From IMG/VR virus record IMGVR_UViG_3300020182_000008, positions 102,269 to 166,268 of that record: DNA of 64,000 nucleotides; one strand, written 5' to 3'. Under the pieces are notes generated by a model. It was not told where the DNA came from. It saw nothing but the letters and a program-made list of their open reading frames with translations, and did not search any database. Origin of the DNA: a virus. Positions within the stretch are counted from its first letter, which is position 1, and every line of letters begins with the position of its first letter. Both the position numbers and the translations under genes were made by a program. Positions 34,961 to 44,552 of the stretch are shown here, in pieces.

Positions 34961-37900
34961 ATGGCAGAATGGAAAAAGATAGTCGTCTCTGGTAGCGACA
35001 TATCCCAATTAAACAACGACAGCGGATATTTAGTTGCTGGTGGAACAATCGATTCCGCTTCAGTCGCTGATAGAGCTACCTTACTATCCCCAGATGCCAC
35101 AGCATCTTTTGCTGATAGTGCTTCCTTTGCTCGAATGGCCCTCGAAGGATCTGGATCTTTCAGTGGTTCATTTGAAGGAGATGGATCAGGATTAACAGGA
35201 TTAGCAACAAACTTAACAGTTGATGGTGATACCGGTACACAAGATGTAGATCTTATTACAGATGATTTACAAATTCTTGGTACTACAAACGAAATTGAAA
35301 CTGCTGTAACTAAAGTTGGTAACGATGTAAAAGTTACACTTGGTTTACCTGATAATATTACAGTAACAGCTTCCTTTGCTGATTTAGCAGGAACTGTTCA
35401 TGATGGTAATATTACAACTGCAAAACTTGCAGATGGTGCCGTAACAACAGCTAAGATTACTGATGCTAACATTACTACCGCAAAAATTGCGGATGCTAAT
35501 GTAACAGATGCCAAATTAGCCTCAGATTCAGTAACAACTGTAAAAATTGTAGATGCTAACGTAACAGCTGCTAAATTAGCAACTGATTCTGTTGAAACTG
35601 CCAAAATTGTTGATGCAAACGTAACAACTGCAAAACTTGCAGATGACGCTGTAACAACAGTAAAAATTACAGATGCAAATGTTACCGCAGCCAAATTAGC
35701 AACAAACTCTGTTGAAACAGCTAAGATTGTAGACGGTAATGTAACAACAGCTAAAATTGCAGATGCAAACGTAACAGATGCTAAACTAGCTTCTAACTCT
35801 GTAACAACTGATAAAATTGTAGACGCTAATGTTACTACAGGTAAATTAGCAGATAGTGCCGTTACAACAGCTAAAATCAATGATGGTGCTGTAACAAATG
35901 ACAAAATTACAGATGGTACAATTGCCAACGTAAAATTAGTAAATGATAGTGTTACACTAGGTAGCACAGAAATAGATTTAGGACAAACTGTAACTGAAAT
36001 TTCTGGATTAACCAGTATTTCTGCTACAACTGGTAGCTTCGTATTACAAGTATTCGAATCCTCTTCTACAATTATTACCTCTGGTTCAAACATCTTTGGT
36101 GATAAACAAGACGATATACAACAAATTACAGGTTCATTAAAACAATCTGGTAGTTTTACACTCTCAGGTAGTTTACTTCAATCAAACGGTGTAATTAGTG
36201 GTTCATTCCAAGGTGACGGTTCAGGATTAACTGGAGTTACTGTAGATACACTAAATAATGCTCTTACGGATGGTAATGGTATTACAGACTTTACATTTGA
36301 TGGTTCAGCTACTGCAACAGTAGCAGTAGAAGCAGATGGAGCTACTTTAACAGTAGGTGCCAATGGAGTTAAAGTTTCAGACAGTGGAATTGATACTACT
36401 CAATTAGCTGATGATGCTGTAACGACAGTTAAAATCACTGACGCAAATGTAACAACTGCAAAAATTGCAGATTCTAATGTTACTACTGCTAAAATTGCAG
36501 ATTCTAATGTTACTACTGCTAAAATAGCTGATTTAAACGTAACTACAGAAAAACTCGCAGCTAATGCAGTAACTACTGCTAAAATTACAGACGCAAATGT
36601 AACAGCTGCTAAATTAGCAACCAACTCAGTAGAAACTGCAAAAATTGTAGACGCTAACGTTACAACAGCTAAAATTGCTGATGCCAATGTTACTACAGGT
36701 AAACTTGCAGACAATGCTGTAACAACAGCTAAAATTACAGATGCAAACGTTACTGCGGCTAAACTTGCAAGCAATTCAGTTGAAACTGCAAAAATTGTAG
36801 ACGCTAACGTAACAGCTGCTAAATTAGCAACGGATTCAGTTGAAACAGCTAAAATCGTAGACGGTAATGTTACCACTGCAAAACTTGCAGACGATGCTGT
36901 AACTACAATTAAGATTACAGACGCTAATGTTACTGCAGCTAAATTAGCTACAGATTCAGTTGAAACAGCAAAAATTGTTGATGCAAATGTAACAACTGCA
37001 AAAATTGCAGATAGTGCTGTAACAACAGCTAAAATCGCTGATGGTGATGTAACAAATGCTAAATTAGCTAACGATAGTGTAATATTAGGTACTACAGAAA
37101 TTGATTTAGGTCAAACTGTAACAGAAATCTCAGGATTAACTAGTATTTCAGCTGTAACAGGTAGCTTTGTATTACAGGTTTACGAATCCTCTTCTACGAT
37201 TATTACTTCAGGATCAAACATCTTTGGTAATGATCAAAACGATATTCAACAAGTAACAGGATCATTAAAACAATCAGGAAGTTATACACTTTCAGGAAGC
37301 TTATTACAATCAAACGGTGTAATTAGCGGTTCATTTATTGGTGATGGTTCAGGATTAACAGGAGTTGCTGTAGATCAATTAAATAATTCTCTTACAGACG
37401 GAAATGGTATTGCAGATTTCACATTCGATGGAAGTGGTGCTGCTACTGTAGCTGTTGAAGCAGATGGATCTACCTTAACAGTAGGTGCTAGTGGTGTAAA
37501 AGTTTCTGATGCAGGAATTGACACTACTCAATTAGCCGACAATGCTGTAACAACTGCTAAAATTACCGACTTAAATGTAACAACTGGTAAACTTGCAGAC
37601 GGTGCAGTAACAACAGCAAAAATCACTGATGCTAACGTTACAACAGCTAAAATTGCTGATGCTAACGTTACAACAGCTAAAATTGCTGATGCAAATGTAA
37701 CAGTTGACAAATTAGCAACTGATTCAGTAACTACAGCTAAAATTGTAGATGCCAATGTTACAACTGCCAAAATTGCAGACGCTAACGTTACTACAGGTAA
37801 ATTAGCTGATGATGCTGTAACGACAGTTAAAATCACAGATGCAAACGTAACAGCTGCTAAATTAGCAACAGATTCTGTTGAAACAGCTAAGATCGTTGAT

Positions 37901-39808
37901 GCAAATGTTACTACTGCCAAACTCGCTGACAATGCCGTAACAACGGTTAAAATCACTGATGCTAACGTAACTACCGCAAAAATTGCTGATAGTAATGTTA
38001 CAACTGCAAAAATTGCAGATAGTGCAGTAACAAACGATAAAATTACAGACGGTACGATTGCTAATGCTAAATTAGTAAACGATAGTCTTACATTTGGTGT
38101 AACAGAACAAGCACTTGGTTCAACTATAACAGAAATTAAAGGTTTAACTTTAATTAGTGCTGATACAGGTACATTTGTTCACCAAATTTTCGAATCCTCT
38201 TCTACAATTATTACTTCCGGATCAAACGTATTTGGTAATGATGCAGGAGATATTCAACAAATTACTGGTTCATTAAAACAATCAGGTAGTATTACATTAT
38301 CTGGTAGTTTATTACAATCACATGGTGTAATTAGTGGTTCATTTATTGGAGATGGTTCAGGATTAACTGGATTAGCTACAATATTAACCATTGATGGTGA
38401 TTCAGGAGGTACCTCAACAGTAGATTTACAAACACAAAATCTAGATATTGCTGGTACAGCAAACGAAATTGAAACTTCAGTTTCAGGTCAAACTATTACT
38501 ATTGGTTTACCTACTAATATTACAGTAACAGCTTCATATGCTGATACAGCAAGTATTGCTAGAACTGCAGATTCAGCTTCAAACTCAACAAATGCTATTT
38601 CAGCCTCAGCTACAGTAGCGGGTCAATTATTCCCAACAACAGAGGGATTAAATGGTCAAGCTCTTGTAACAGATGGTGCTGGTCAATTAATATATGCTGA
38701 TGCATTCGGAACTGGTTCAACTAAGAAATTAAACCAAACCGTAGCAGCAGAAACTTGGTCGTTTGTTCACAATTTAGATGAAGAATATCCTATAGTACAA
38801 ATTTGGGATACTACTGGAGATATGATTCTTCCAGACAGAATTGTAACTATAAATGCCAATACTGTTGAAATTATATTCCCTGTGCCTGTTGCCGGTATCG
38901 CCGCTGCAATGGTAGGTGGAATGGGAATTTCAGCTTCTGAAGCAACCCATGCTCAAACAGCCTCAGTCGCTGATCGTGCTACAGAATTAAGCGTAGATGC
39001 AACAGCTTCATTTGCTGATGTAGCAGGAACAGTTCACGCTGGTAATATTACTACTACTGAATTAGCTGATAATGCAGTAACAAATGCTAAAATTACAGAT
39101 GGTACAATTGCCAACGTAAAATTAGTAAATGATAGTGTTATTCTTGGTACAACAGAAGTAGATTTAGGTGCCACTTCAACCACTTTAGTAGGATTAACTA
39201 ACGTAGAAAGTACTATGTTCAGTGGTTCCTTCAAAGGTGATGGTTCCTTATTAACTGGATTAGTAACAGAATTAGATATTGCTGGTGATACAGGTACAGA
39301 TGCTTTAGATCTTAAAGTTGATACATTAAATGTAGTCGGTACTACTGGTGAAATTGAAACCGCTGTAACAAATAATCAAATTCAAATTGGATTACCTAGT
39401 AACGTAACAGTTGGAAACGACTTAACTGTAACAGGTGATGCAACTATTGCTGGAGATTTAGTAGTAGGTGGTGCTATAGTAAGTGCTTCTTCGTTGGAAG
39501 TTGCAGATCAATTTATTATATTAGCATCCGGTTCAAATGGTGCGATTGATGGTGGTATCATTATTAATCAAGTCGATGATGATCCAGATGGTAGAGGTAA
39601 AGCATTTGCTTACGATTCTAGTGCAAACAGATGGGCATTACAATCAGAATTGGTTGATTCTGCCACAACAATTACACCAGATGCGTATATGGGTGTTATT
39701 CAAGAAAGTGCAGGTGCTCCAAGTTCCGATCCAACATATGGTGGAACAAATGGTAAAGGTACGATTTTTGTAGATACCTCAAATAACGAAGCTTATATTT
39801 ACATATAA
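34961..39808 (+). CDS. Long tail fiber with three decapeptide-repeat modules
   Basis: At 1615 residues this is the largest protein in the window. The N-terminus MAEWKKIVVSGSDISQLNND matches the start of the fiber at 40138 (MPNWKKIVVGDSN). Three modules follow, each with a stack of ten-residue repeats (consensus DANVTTAKIA) and then a conserved spacer, FESSSTIITSGSNIFG to SGSLLQSNGVISGSF and GDGSGLTG. The C-terminal part has a domain (WSFVHNLDEEYPIVQIWDTT) also found as the separate gene at 40969, and a beta-rich end (VADQFIILASGSNGAIDGG). There is no S74 domain. A long beta-structured host-contact fiber is likely. Confidence 0.8.
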   Translation: MAEWKKIVVSGSDISQLNNDSGYLVAGGTIDSASVADRATLLSPDATASFADSASFARMALEGSGSFSGSFEGDGSGLTGLATNLTVDGDTGTQDVDLITDDLQILGTTNEIETAVTKVGNDVKVTLGLPDNITVTASFADLAGTVHDGNITTAKLADGAVTTAKITDANITTAKIADANVTDAKLASDSVTTVKIVDANVTAAKLATDSVETAKIVDANVTTAKLADDAVTTVKITDANVTAAKLATNSVETAKIVDGNVTTAKIADANVTDAKLASNSVTTDKIVDANVTTGKLADSAVTTAKINDGAVTNDKITDGTIANVKLVNDSVTLGSTEIDLGQTVTEISGLTSISATTGSFVLQVFESSSTIITSGSNIFGDKQDDIQQITGSLKQSGSFTLSGSLLQSNGVISGSFQGDGSGLTGVTVDTLNNALTDGNGITDFTFDGSATATVAVEADGATLTVGANGVKVSDSGIDTTQLADDAVTTVKITDANVTTAKIADSNVTTAKIADSNVTTAKIADLNVTTEKLAANAVTTAKITDANVTAAKLATNSVETAKIVDANVTTAKIADANVTTGKLADNAVTTAKITDANVTAAKLASNSVETAKIVDANVTAAKLATDSVETAKIVDGNVTTAKLADDAVTTIKITDANVTAAKLATDSVETAKIVDANVTTAKIADSAVTTAKIADGDVTNAKLANDSVILGTTEIDLGQTVTEISGLTSISAVTGSFVLQVYESSSTIITSGSNIFGNDQNDIQQVTGSLKQSGSYTLSGSLLQSNGVISGSFIGDGSGLTGVAVDQLNNSLTDGNGIADFTFDGSGAATVAVEADGSTLTVGASGVKVSDAGIDTTQLADNAVTTAKITDLNVTTGKLADGAVTTAKITDANVTTAKIADANVTTAKIADANVTVDKLATDSVTTAKIVDANVTTAKIADANVTTGKLADDAVTTVKITDANVTAAKLATDSVETAKIVDANVTTAKLADNAVTTVKITDANVTTAKIADSNVTTAKIADSAVTNDKITDGTIANAKLVNDSLTFGVTEQALGSTITEIKGLTLISADTGTFVHQIFESSSTIITSGSNVFGNDAGDIQQITGSLKQSGSITLSGSLLQSHGVISGSFIGDGSGLTGLATILTIDGDSGGTSTVDLQTQNLDIAGTANEIETSVSGQTITIGLPTNITVTASYADTASIARTADSASNSTNAISASATVAGQLFPTTEGLNGQALVTDGAGQLIYADAFGTGSTKKLNQTVAAETWSFVHNLDEEYPIVQIWDTTGDMILPDRIVTINANTVEIIFPVPVAGIAAAMVGGMGISASEATHAQTASVADRATELSVDATASFADVAGTVHAGNITTTELADNAVTNAKITDGTIANVKLVNDSVILGTTEVDLGATSTTLVGLTNVESTMFSGSFKGDGSLLTGLVTELDIAGDTGTDALDLKVDTLNVVGTTGEIETAVTNNQIQIGLPSNVTVGNDLTVTGDATIAGDLVVGGAIVSASSLEVADQFIILASGSNGAIDGGIIINQVDDDPDGRGKAFAYDSSANRWALQSELVDSATTITPDAYMGVIQESAGAPSSDPTYGGTNGKGTIFVDTSNNEAYIYI
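35402..35958 (+). repeat. Decapeptide-coding repeat array 1
   Basis: Period 30 bases, consensus DANVTTAKIA with alternation to DSVETAKIV. The array encodes about 18 units. End positions are approximate. Confidence 0.85.
36392..37090 (+). repeat. Decapeptide-coding repeat array 2
   Basis: The same 30-base period as array 1, in the second module of the long fiber. End positions are approximate. Confidence 0.85.
37520..38098 (+). repeat. Decapeptide-coding repeat array 3
   Basis: The same 30-base period, in the third module. It includes nearly exact tandem copies near 37630-37690. Confidence 0.85.
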
Positions 39809-39814
39809 TAGACA

Positions 39815-40054
39815 ATGTTTAAAAAAGTTATGGGATTATTAGATAAAATCAGAGAAAAGGAAGCTGCCCAGGAGGCGGCTTCCTCTGTCTCTAAAAAAGA
39901 AAAAAAGACTTCTAAAGAAGATTTATCATTAAATGCTGAAGAAACAAAAATTCTTTTACATTTAATTAAAAATTCAAATTTTAAAGGAGAAAGTGTAGAA
40001 TTAGTATACAATCTTACTTTAAAACTCCAAAAAGTTCTAAATATTTTAGGTTAA
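39815..40054 (+). CDS. Small charged hypothetical protein
   Basis: The 79-residue protein starts MFKKVMGLLDKIREKEAAQE, a charged amphipathic helix. A Lys/Ser linker follows, then a helical hairpin, EETKILLHLIKNSNFKGESV and ELVYNLTLKLQKVLNILG. It begins six bases after the long-fiber stop. It could be a fiber-assembly helper by position, as T4 encodes small fiber chaperones beside fiber genes, but there is no sequence evidence for that. Confidence 0.6.
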   Translation: MFKKVMGLLDKIREKEAAQEAASSVSKKEKKTSKEDLSLNAEETKILLHLIKNSNFKGESVELVYNLTLKLQKVLNILG

Positions 40055-40060
40055 ATAATA

Positions 40061-40070
40061 TATATTTATA
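40061..40070 (+). promoter_or_regulatory. Late-type element TATATTTATA
   Basis: 67 bases before the ATG at 40138. No -33 box. Confidence 0.55.
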
Positions 40071-40137
40071 CTAGAGCATTATTGGCCCGAAAGGGAAGTG
40101 GGCATCCTATGATGTAACCAACCGTAATAGAGTATAT

Positions 40138-40944
40138 ATGCCAAACTGGAAAAAAATAGTCGTTGGAGATTCCAACGCATCCTTAGCGTCACTTAATATA
40201 AGTGGTAATTTAACTGCATCCGCAGCATACCTAGAATCTGCCTCAATTGGTCATTTACAGACCATATACGAGACAGCTTCCGTTATTTATAGTTCAGGCT
40301 CAACCAAATTTGGTGATACATCCGATGATACTCATGAATACACCGGTTCTCTTTCAATATCAGGTTCAATATCAATTGTTGAAGGAGCCCAATTAACAGG
40401 TACTTCAAGTTTTGCTATAACAGCATCGCATGCCCTAAACGTACCTGACACGGCTTCCCACGCTTTAACAGCGGTAACAGCCTCACACACATCAGGTACT
40501 GCCTCATTCGCAAATAACGCTACTACATCGTCTTATACGCTAACTGGTGACGGGGTGTTTAGTGGTTCATTTAGTGGATCATTTCAAGGAAATGCAGCCG
40601 AACTAAATGTAATCCCCTTCCCGTTCACTGGTTCAGGTGAAATGCAAGGTGATTTAACAGTTCACTCTTTACAAGATTATACTGACGAAGATTACGTAGA
40701 AAGTTATTTCGCAGGTACCGCAATATACTCAGATGGAGATATAGCATTAACAGGTAGTATTTTTAGTGCTTATATTAATGCAAATACCTTTACAGGATCA
40801 TTCTTAAATGATACAGGATATGTTGTGTTAACACAAGTATCTCAAAGTTTAAACTTTACTGACGATTCTGCTGCACAAGCTGGTGGGGTGCCGTTAGGAG
40901 GATTGTATAGAAACGGAAATACCATACAAATTAGAATAAGTTAA
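40138..40944 (+). CDS. Fiber protein sharing its N-terminal cap with the long fiber
   Basis: The 268-residue protein starts MPNWKKIVVGDSNASLASLN, paralogous to the long fiber at 34961. It carries a shortened version of that fiber's spacer (VIYSSGSTKFGDTSDDT then [13 protein letters not shown]), TASHALNVPDTASHA repeats and the [14 protein letters not shown] motif, then a compact C-terminal beta domain. It is probably assembled from the same module pool. A late-type element lies 67 bases upstream. Confidence 0.7.
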   Translation: MPNWKKIVVGDSNASLASLNISGNLTASAAYLESASIGHLQTIYETASVIYSSGSTKFGDTSDDTHEYTGSLSISGSISIVEGAQLTGTSSFAITASHALNVPDTASHALTAVTASHTSGTASFANNATTSSYTLTGDGVFSGSFSGSFQGNAAELNVIPFPFTGSGEMQGDLTVHSLQDYTDEDYVESYFAGTAIYSDGDIALTGSIFSAYINANTFTGSFLNDTGYVVLTQVSQSLNFTDDSAAQAGGVPLGGLYRNGNTIQIRIS

Positions 40945-40945
40945 C

Positions 40946-40955
40946 AATATTTATA
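40946..40955 (+). promoter_or_regulatory. Late-type element AATATTTATA
   Basis: 13 bases before the ATG at 40969. Confidence 0.6.
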
Positions 40956-40968
40956 ATATATAATAGAC

Positions 40969-41277
40969 ATGCCAAACGGAAGTTTAACATTACGCTCAGG
41001 ATTAGGTAGAAAATTAACTACCGGAGAAATGGATGATAACTTAATATTTTTAAGTGCATCCTATTCTCATCGCCAAGATTTATTAGATAGTACAGGATCA
41101 TACGTTGTATCACATTCATTAAATGAAAATTATCCTGTAGTAACAGTATGGGATACTGGTAGTGGAGGAGTTAATCCTGAAGTAGTATTACCTAATAGCA
41201 TAATTTCAAACAATACCAATACTATAACAGTAAATTTTGGTGAGCCTTTTAATGGACATATTATAATTAAAGTATAA
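40969..41277 (+). CDS. Small fiber-domain protein
   Basis: The 102-residue protein starts NGSLTLRSGLGRKLTTGEMD, with an LTTGEMDDNL motif seen near the start of phage fibers. It then carries VVSHSLNENYPVVTVWDTGS and SIISNNTNTITVNFGEPFNG, which match the domain FVHNLDEEYPIVQIWDTTGD of the long fiber. It is thus a stand-alone copy of that domain. Its role (fiber tip, joint or remnant) is not known. A late-type element is 13 bases upstream. Confidence 0.65.
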   Translation: MPNGSLTLRSGLGRKLTTGEMDDNLIFLSASYSHRQDLLDSTGSYVVSHSLNENYPVVTVWDTGSGGVNPEVVLPNSIISNNTNTITVNFGEPFNGHIIIKV

Positions 41278-41293
41278 GTTTTAAATAAAACTC

Positions 41294-41303
41294 AATATTT
41301 ATC
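41294..41303 (+). promoter_or_regulatory. Late-type element AATATTTATC
   Basis: 43 bases before the S74 fiber ATG at 41347. The leader resembles that upstream of 34961 (shared CATAATAACCC). Confidence 0.55.
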
Positions 41304-41346
41304 ATCGATTAAAACAACATAATAACCCCCTAAGAAAAAATAAAAT

Positions 41347-44091
41347 ATGAAATCATACGGTATAGCAATGGTAGCCGGTACCTTAGCGATGGATGGAAAT
41401 GCATCCTCTAATCTATCCGGATCATTTACGGGATCTTTTTCAGGTAGTACAACAGATGAGTTTTATGCTTCTGGTGCTTTTAGTGGATCCTATGAAGGTG
41501 ATGGAGCCTTATTAACGGGAATCGTAGCTACTGATCTAGATATTGATGCCTTTGGAGATGATTTAACCGGTACTACCATTACGGGGGCAGATAGACTAAT
41601 TGTATCCGATGCTTCAGAAGGAGGTTCTGAAGGTAGAATGAATATATCCCAGTTAGCCCCAGCTTTAGTTGGAGCGGGTTTAGATGCAAGTCAAGGTAGT
41701 CTTAGAATTAATGCTACTGCAGCAGGAAATGGATTATCTGGAGGTGATGGTTCAGCTTTAGCAGTAAATGTAGATGATTCTTCTATTGAAATTGATACGG
41801 ATTCATTAAGAGTTAAAGCAAGTGGTATTACCAATGCTATGTTAAATGGTTCAATTGCTAATGATAAACTAGCAAATGATGGTATTACTATTGCAGGAGT
41901 TGATACTTCACTAGGTGGAACCATTACCGCAGATACAATTGCAGGTCAAATCTCTGCTGATACAATCACAAACTCTCAACTAGCTAATGATAACATCACA
42001 ATTGCTGGTGCTTCAACTGCACTAGGGGGCACTATTACCGCAGATACAATTGCAGGAGCAATTTCCAATGATACTATTACTAATGCACAATTAGCAAATG
42101 ATTCTATAACAATTAATGGAACTTCTACTGCATTAGGTACTTCTTATAGTGTAACAAAAGCAGATGTAGGATTAGGAAATGCAGATAACACATCAGATGC
42201 TAGTAAACCAGTATCAACTGCTACTCAAACTGCATTAGACCTAAAAGCACCATTAGCTTCACCAACATTTACTGGAACAGTAAGTGGTGTAACTAAAGCA
42301 CACGTAGGACTTGGAAACGTTGATAACACTGCAGATTCTGCTAAACCAGTATCTACTGCACAACAAACCGCATTGAACTTGAAAGCTAATTTAGCTTCTC
42401 CAACATTTACTGGAACTGTTATAGCACCAACACCTTCAAATGGTGATGATTCTACTAAAGTTGCTACTACTGCATTTGTAATGCAAGAAGTATCTGATTT
42501 ATTAGGTGGTGCACCAGCAGCGTATGATACATTAATTGAACTCTCTGCTTCTCTTGCAAATGGAGATTCTGATGTGGTTGCTTTAACAGCTGAAGTAGCT
42601 ACTAAAGCTACAAAAGCAAATAACTTAAGTGATTTAACTAACGCATCTACAGCAAGAACAAACTTAGGGTTAGGTTCAATTGCAACATTAAGTAGTATTG
42701 ACATTTCAACTAATACAAACTTAGCTGCTAGTACAGGTATTACCTTAACAGGAGATACATTAACAACAAATGATGGACAAATTGTTCACGATAATTTAAG
42801 TGGATTTGTAGCAGATGAACATATTGCCCATAGTGGGGTAACACTAACAGCAGGAAATGGTTTAACAGGAGGAGGTACTATAGCTGCAAGTAGAACATTT
42901 GCAGTAGGAGCAGGTACACTTATAGATGTAGCAGCAGATACCGTAAATGTAGATCTATCAGAACTATCAACTTCAACAACTAATGGGGATGGAGATTATT
43001 TTGTAGTAGTAGATACATCAAATGCTCAAAGAAAATTAACAAAAGCAAATATTGCTTTATCTGAATTTAATAACGATTCTGGATGGACATCGAATGTAGG
43101 AGACATTACAGGTGTAACAGCAGGTAACGGTTTAACAGGAGGTGGCTCATCAGGAGCTGTAACAGTTAATGTTGTTGCGGGTACAGGTATTAGTGTTGCT
43201 GCAGATTCAGTGTCTACAAATGATGGGCAAATTGTCCACGATAACTTATCAGGATTTGTAGCTAACGAACACATTGATCACTCTGGAGTATCAATTACCG
43301 CAGGTAATGGTTTAACAGGTGGTGGTACAATTAATTCTACTAGAACATTAAACATTGGTGAAGGAACAGGTATCACAGTCGCAGCAGACACTATATCTAC
43401 AAATGATGGAGAAATTGTCCACGATAACTTATCAGGATTTGTAGCTAACGAACACATTGATCACTCTGGAGTATCAATTACCGCAGGTAATGGTTTAACA
43501 GGTGGTGGTACAATTAATTCTACTAGAACATTAAACATTGGAGCTGGTACAGGTATTGATGTAGCAGCGGATGCTATTTCAGTAGACGTATCAGATTTTA
43601 TGTCTAATGGTGCAAATAATCGTATTCTTACAGCAACTGGTACGGATGCAATGAATGCTGAAGCAAACCTAACATTTGATGGTACAACTTTTCTAGTTTC
43701 TGCTGCAAAATCCCGAACAGATGGTCTTGGGGTAGGTATTGCACCATCATCAACTGTAGGGGTAATTCAAGCTTCAAATGATGTTATAGCATTCGCTTCT
43801 TCAGATGAAAGATTAAAAGAAAACGTAACATCTATTGAAAGTGCTTTAAATAAAGTAGAATCTTTAAGAGGTGTTGAATTTGATTGGATCGCTAATAAAG
43901 AAATCCACCCTAACGAGGGACATGATTTAGGAGTAATTGCTCAAGAAGTTGAAGCAGTGCTACCAGAATTAGTTCAAACTAGAGAAAACGGATATAAAGC
44001 AGTTAAATACGATAAATTAACAGCCGTATTAATTGAGGCAGTAAAAGAATTATCTGCTAGAGTAAAAACTTTAGAAGGATATCATAATTAA
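41347..44091 (+). CDS. Large fiber with C-terminal Peptidase_S74 chaperone
   Basis: The 914-residue fiber has an N-terminal GSFTGSFSGSTTDEFYASGA and GSYEGDGALLTGI. Repeats follow (NDTITNAQLANDSITINGTS; two copies of VGLGNADNTSDASKPVST-like sequence), then VHDNLSGFVANEHIDHSG with a GNGLTGGGTI repeat. Two copies of the latter are identical over 130 bases. The C-terminal S74 chaperone contains [40 protein letters not shown] and YKAVKYDKLTAVLIEAVKEL, with the Ser-Asp pair intact. Self-cleavage after trimerisation is expected. Confidence 0.85.
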   Translation: MKSYGIAMVAGTLAMDGNASSNLSGSFTGSFSGSTTDEFYASGAFSGSYEGDGALLTGIVATDLDIDAFGDDLTGTTITGADRLIVSDASEGGSEGRMNISQLAPALVGAGLDASQGSLRINATAAGNGLSGGDGSALAVNVDDSSIEIDTDSLRVKASGITNAMLNGSIANDKLANDGITIAGVDTSLGGTITADTIAGQISADTITNSQLANDNITIAGASTALGGTITADTIAGAISNDTITNAQLANDSITINGTSTALGTSYSVTKADVGLGNADNTSDASKPVSTATQTALDLKAPLASPTFTGTVSGVTKAHVGLGNVDNTADSAKPVSTAQQTALNLKANLASPTFTGTVIAPTPSNGDDSTKVATTAFVMQEVSDLLGGAPAAYDTLIELSASLANGDSDVVALTAEVATKATKANNLSDLTNASTARTNLGLGSIATLSSIDISTNTNLAASTGITLTGDTLTTNDGQIVHDNLSGFVADEHIAHSGVTLTAGNGLTGGGTIAASRTFAVGAGTLIDVAADTVNVDLSELSTSTTNGDGDYFVVVDTSNAQRKLTKANIALSEFNNDSGWTSNVGDITGVTAGNGLTGGGSSGAVTVNVVAGTGISVAADSVSTNDGQIVHDNLSGFVANEHIDHSGVSITAGNGLTGGGTINSTRTLNIGEGTGITVAADTISTNDGEIVHDNLSGFVANEHIDHSGVSITAGNGLTGGGTINSTRTLNIGAGTGIDVAADAISVDVSDFMSNGANNRILTATGTDAMNAEANLTFDGTTFLVSAAKSRTDGLGVGIAPSSTVGVIQASNDVIAFASSDERLKENVTSIESALNKVESLRGVEFDWIANKEIHPNEGHDLGVIAQEVEAVLPELVQTRENGYKAVKYDKLTAVLIEAVKELSARVKTLEGYHN
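43229..43358 (+). repeat. 130-bp perfect direct repeat, copy 1
   Basis: Identical by eye to 43412-43541, with 183-bp (61-codon) periodicity, inside the S74 fiber. A third, diverged copy begins near 42779. Confidence 0.9.
43412..43541 (+). repeat. 130-bp perfect direct repeat, copy 2
   Basis: Identical by eye to 43229-43358; a recent in-frame duplication or gene-conversion product. Confidence 0.9.
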
Positions 44092-44094
44092 AAT

Positions 44095-44103
44095 AAATTT
44101 ATA
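44095..44103 (+). promoter_or_regulatory. Imperfect late-type element AAATTTATA
   Basis: Four bases before the ATG at 44108. A weak match, kept because of its position. Confidence 0.3.
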
Positions 44104-44107
44104 AAAA

Positions 44108-44533
44108 ATGGCATTAACCGGAACATTTGAAACTTATACCCCTGTCTTCTCAGAAACAGAATATACTTATACTTCTTTATCAGTACCTAATGATATTAGT
44201 GTAGATGATCCTTATTATGTTCATAGAGGAACTACTATTATACAATCTCAATCTGCGGTAGAATCTGTAGAAACTTCTTCTGTTAGTGGATATATAAGTG
44301 TTTACCAATTCACATCTTTTAAATCTGAAATTACAGGTGATACATATGACTCCTTAGCAGTTTGGTATAATGTTTATAATAATGAAGCCTCTAGAAGTGC
44401 TGATTGGAATAATTGGTCATCTCAAGGAGAAATAACTTTTTCAACAACTTTAGCCCCTGAAGATGATGTAAGATCAAAGGGATATGAATTACTTAAATCT
44501 CAAGACGGATGGGGTAATTTAACAGACGCATAA
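44108..44533 (+). CDS. Hypothetical fiber-region protein
   Basis: The 141-residue beta-rich protein (ALTGTFETYTPVFSETEYTY then TSLSVPNDISVDDPYYVHRG) has a C-terminus DDVRSKGYELLKSQDGWGNL that looks helical. It follows the S74 fiber with an imperfect late-type element (AAATTTATA). The codon style matches its neighbours. It may form part of the distal fiber or a receptor-binding unit, inferred from location alone. Confidence 0.6.
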   Translation: MALTGTFETYTPVFSETEYTYTSLSVPNDISVDDPYYVHRGTTIIQSQSAVESVETSSVSGYISVYQFTSFKSEITGDTYDSLAVWYNVYNNEASRSADWNNWSSQGEITFSTTLAPEDDVRSKGYELLKSQDGWGNLTDA

Positions 44534-44552
44534 TAAATAAAACTAAAATAAA

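Noticed and set aside
35398-37956. Several long minus-strand frames of 140-230 residues in the long-fiber gene
   Set aside because: They mirror the 30-base repeats on the plus strand and have the same period; the antisense translation is a repetitive artefact.
35402-38098. Regularly spaced repeats that could be mistaken for a CRISPR array
   Set aside because: The 30-base units are contiguous, vary mainly at synonymous sites and stay in one reading frame; there are no unique spacers and no cas genes.
39855-39895. GC-rich inverted repeat (AGGAAGCTGCC / GGCGGCTTCCT)
   Set aside because: It lies inside the coding sequence of the small protein at 39815, has a mismatch and is not followed by a T run of terminator type.
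40081-40137. Possible small RNA or riboswitch in the leader before 40138
   Set aside because: Only a weak GCCC/GGGC pairing is visible in about 60 bases; no recognised fold.
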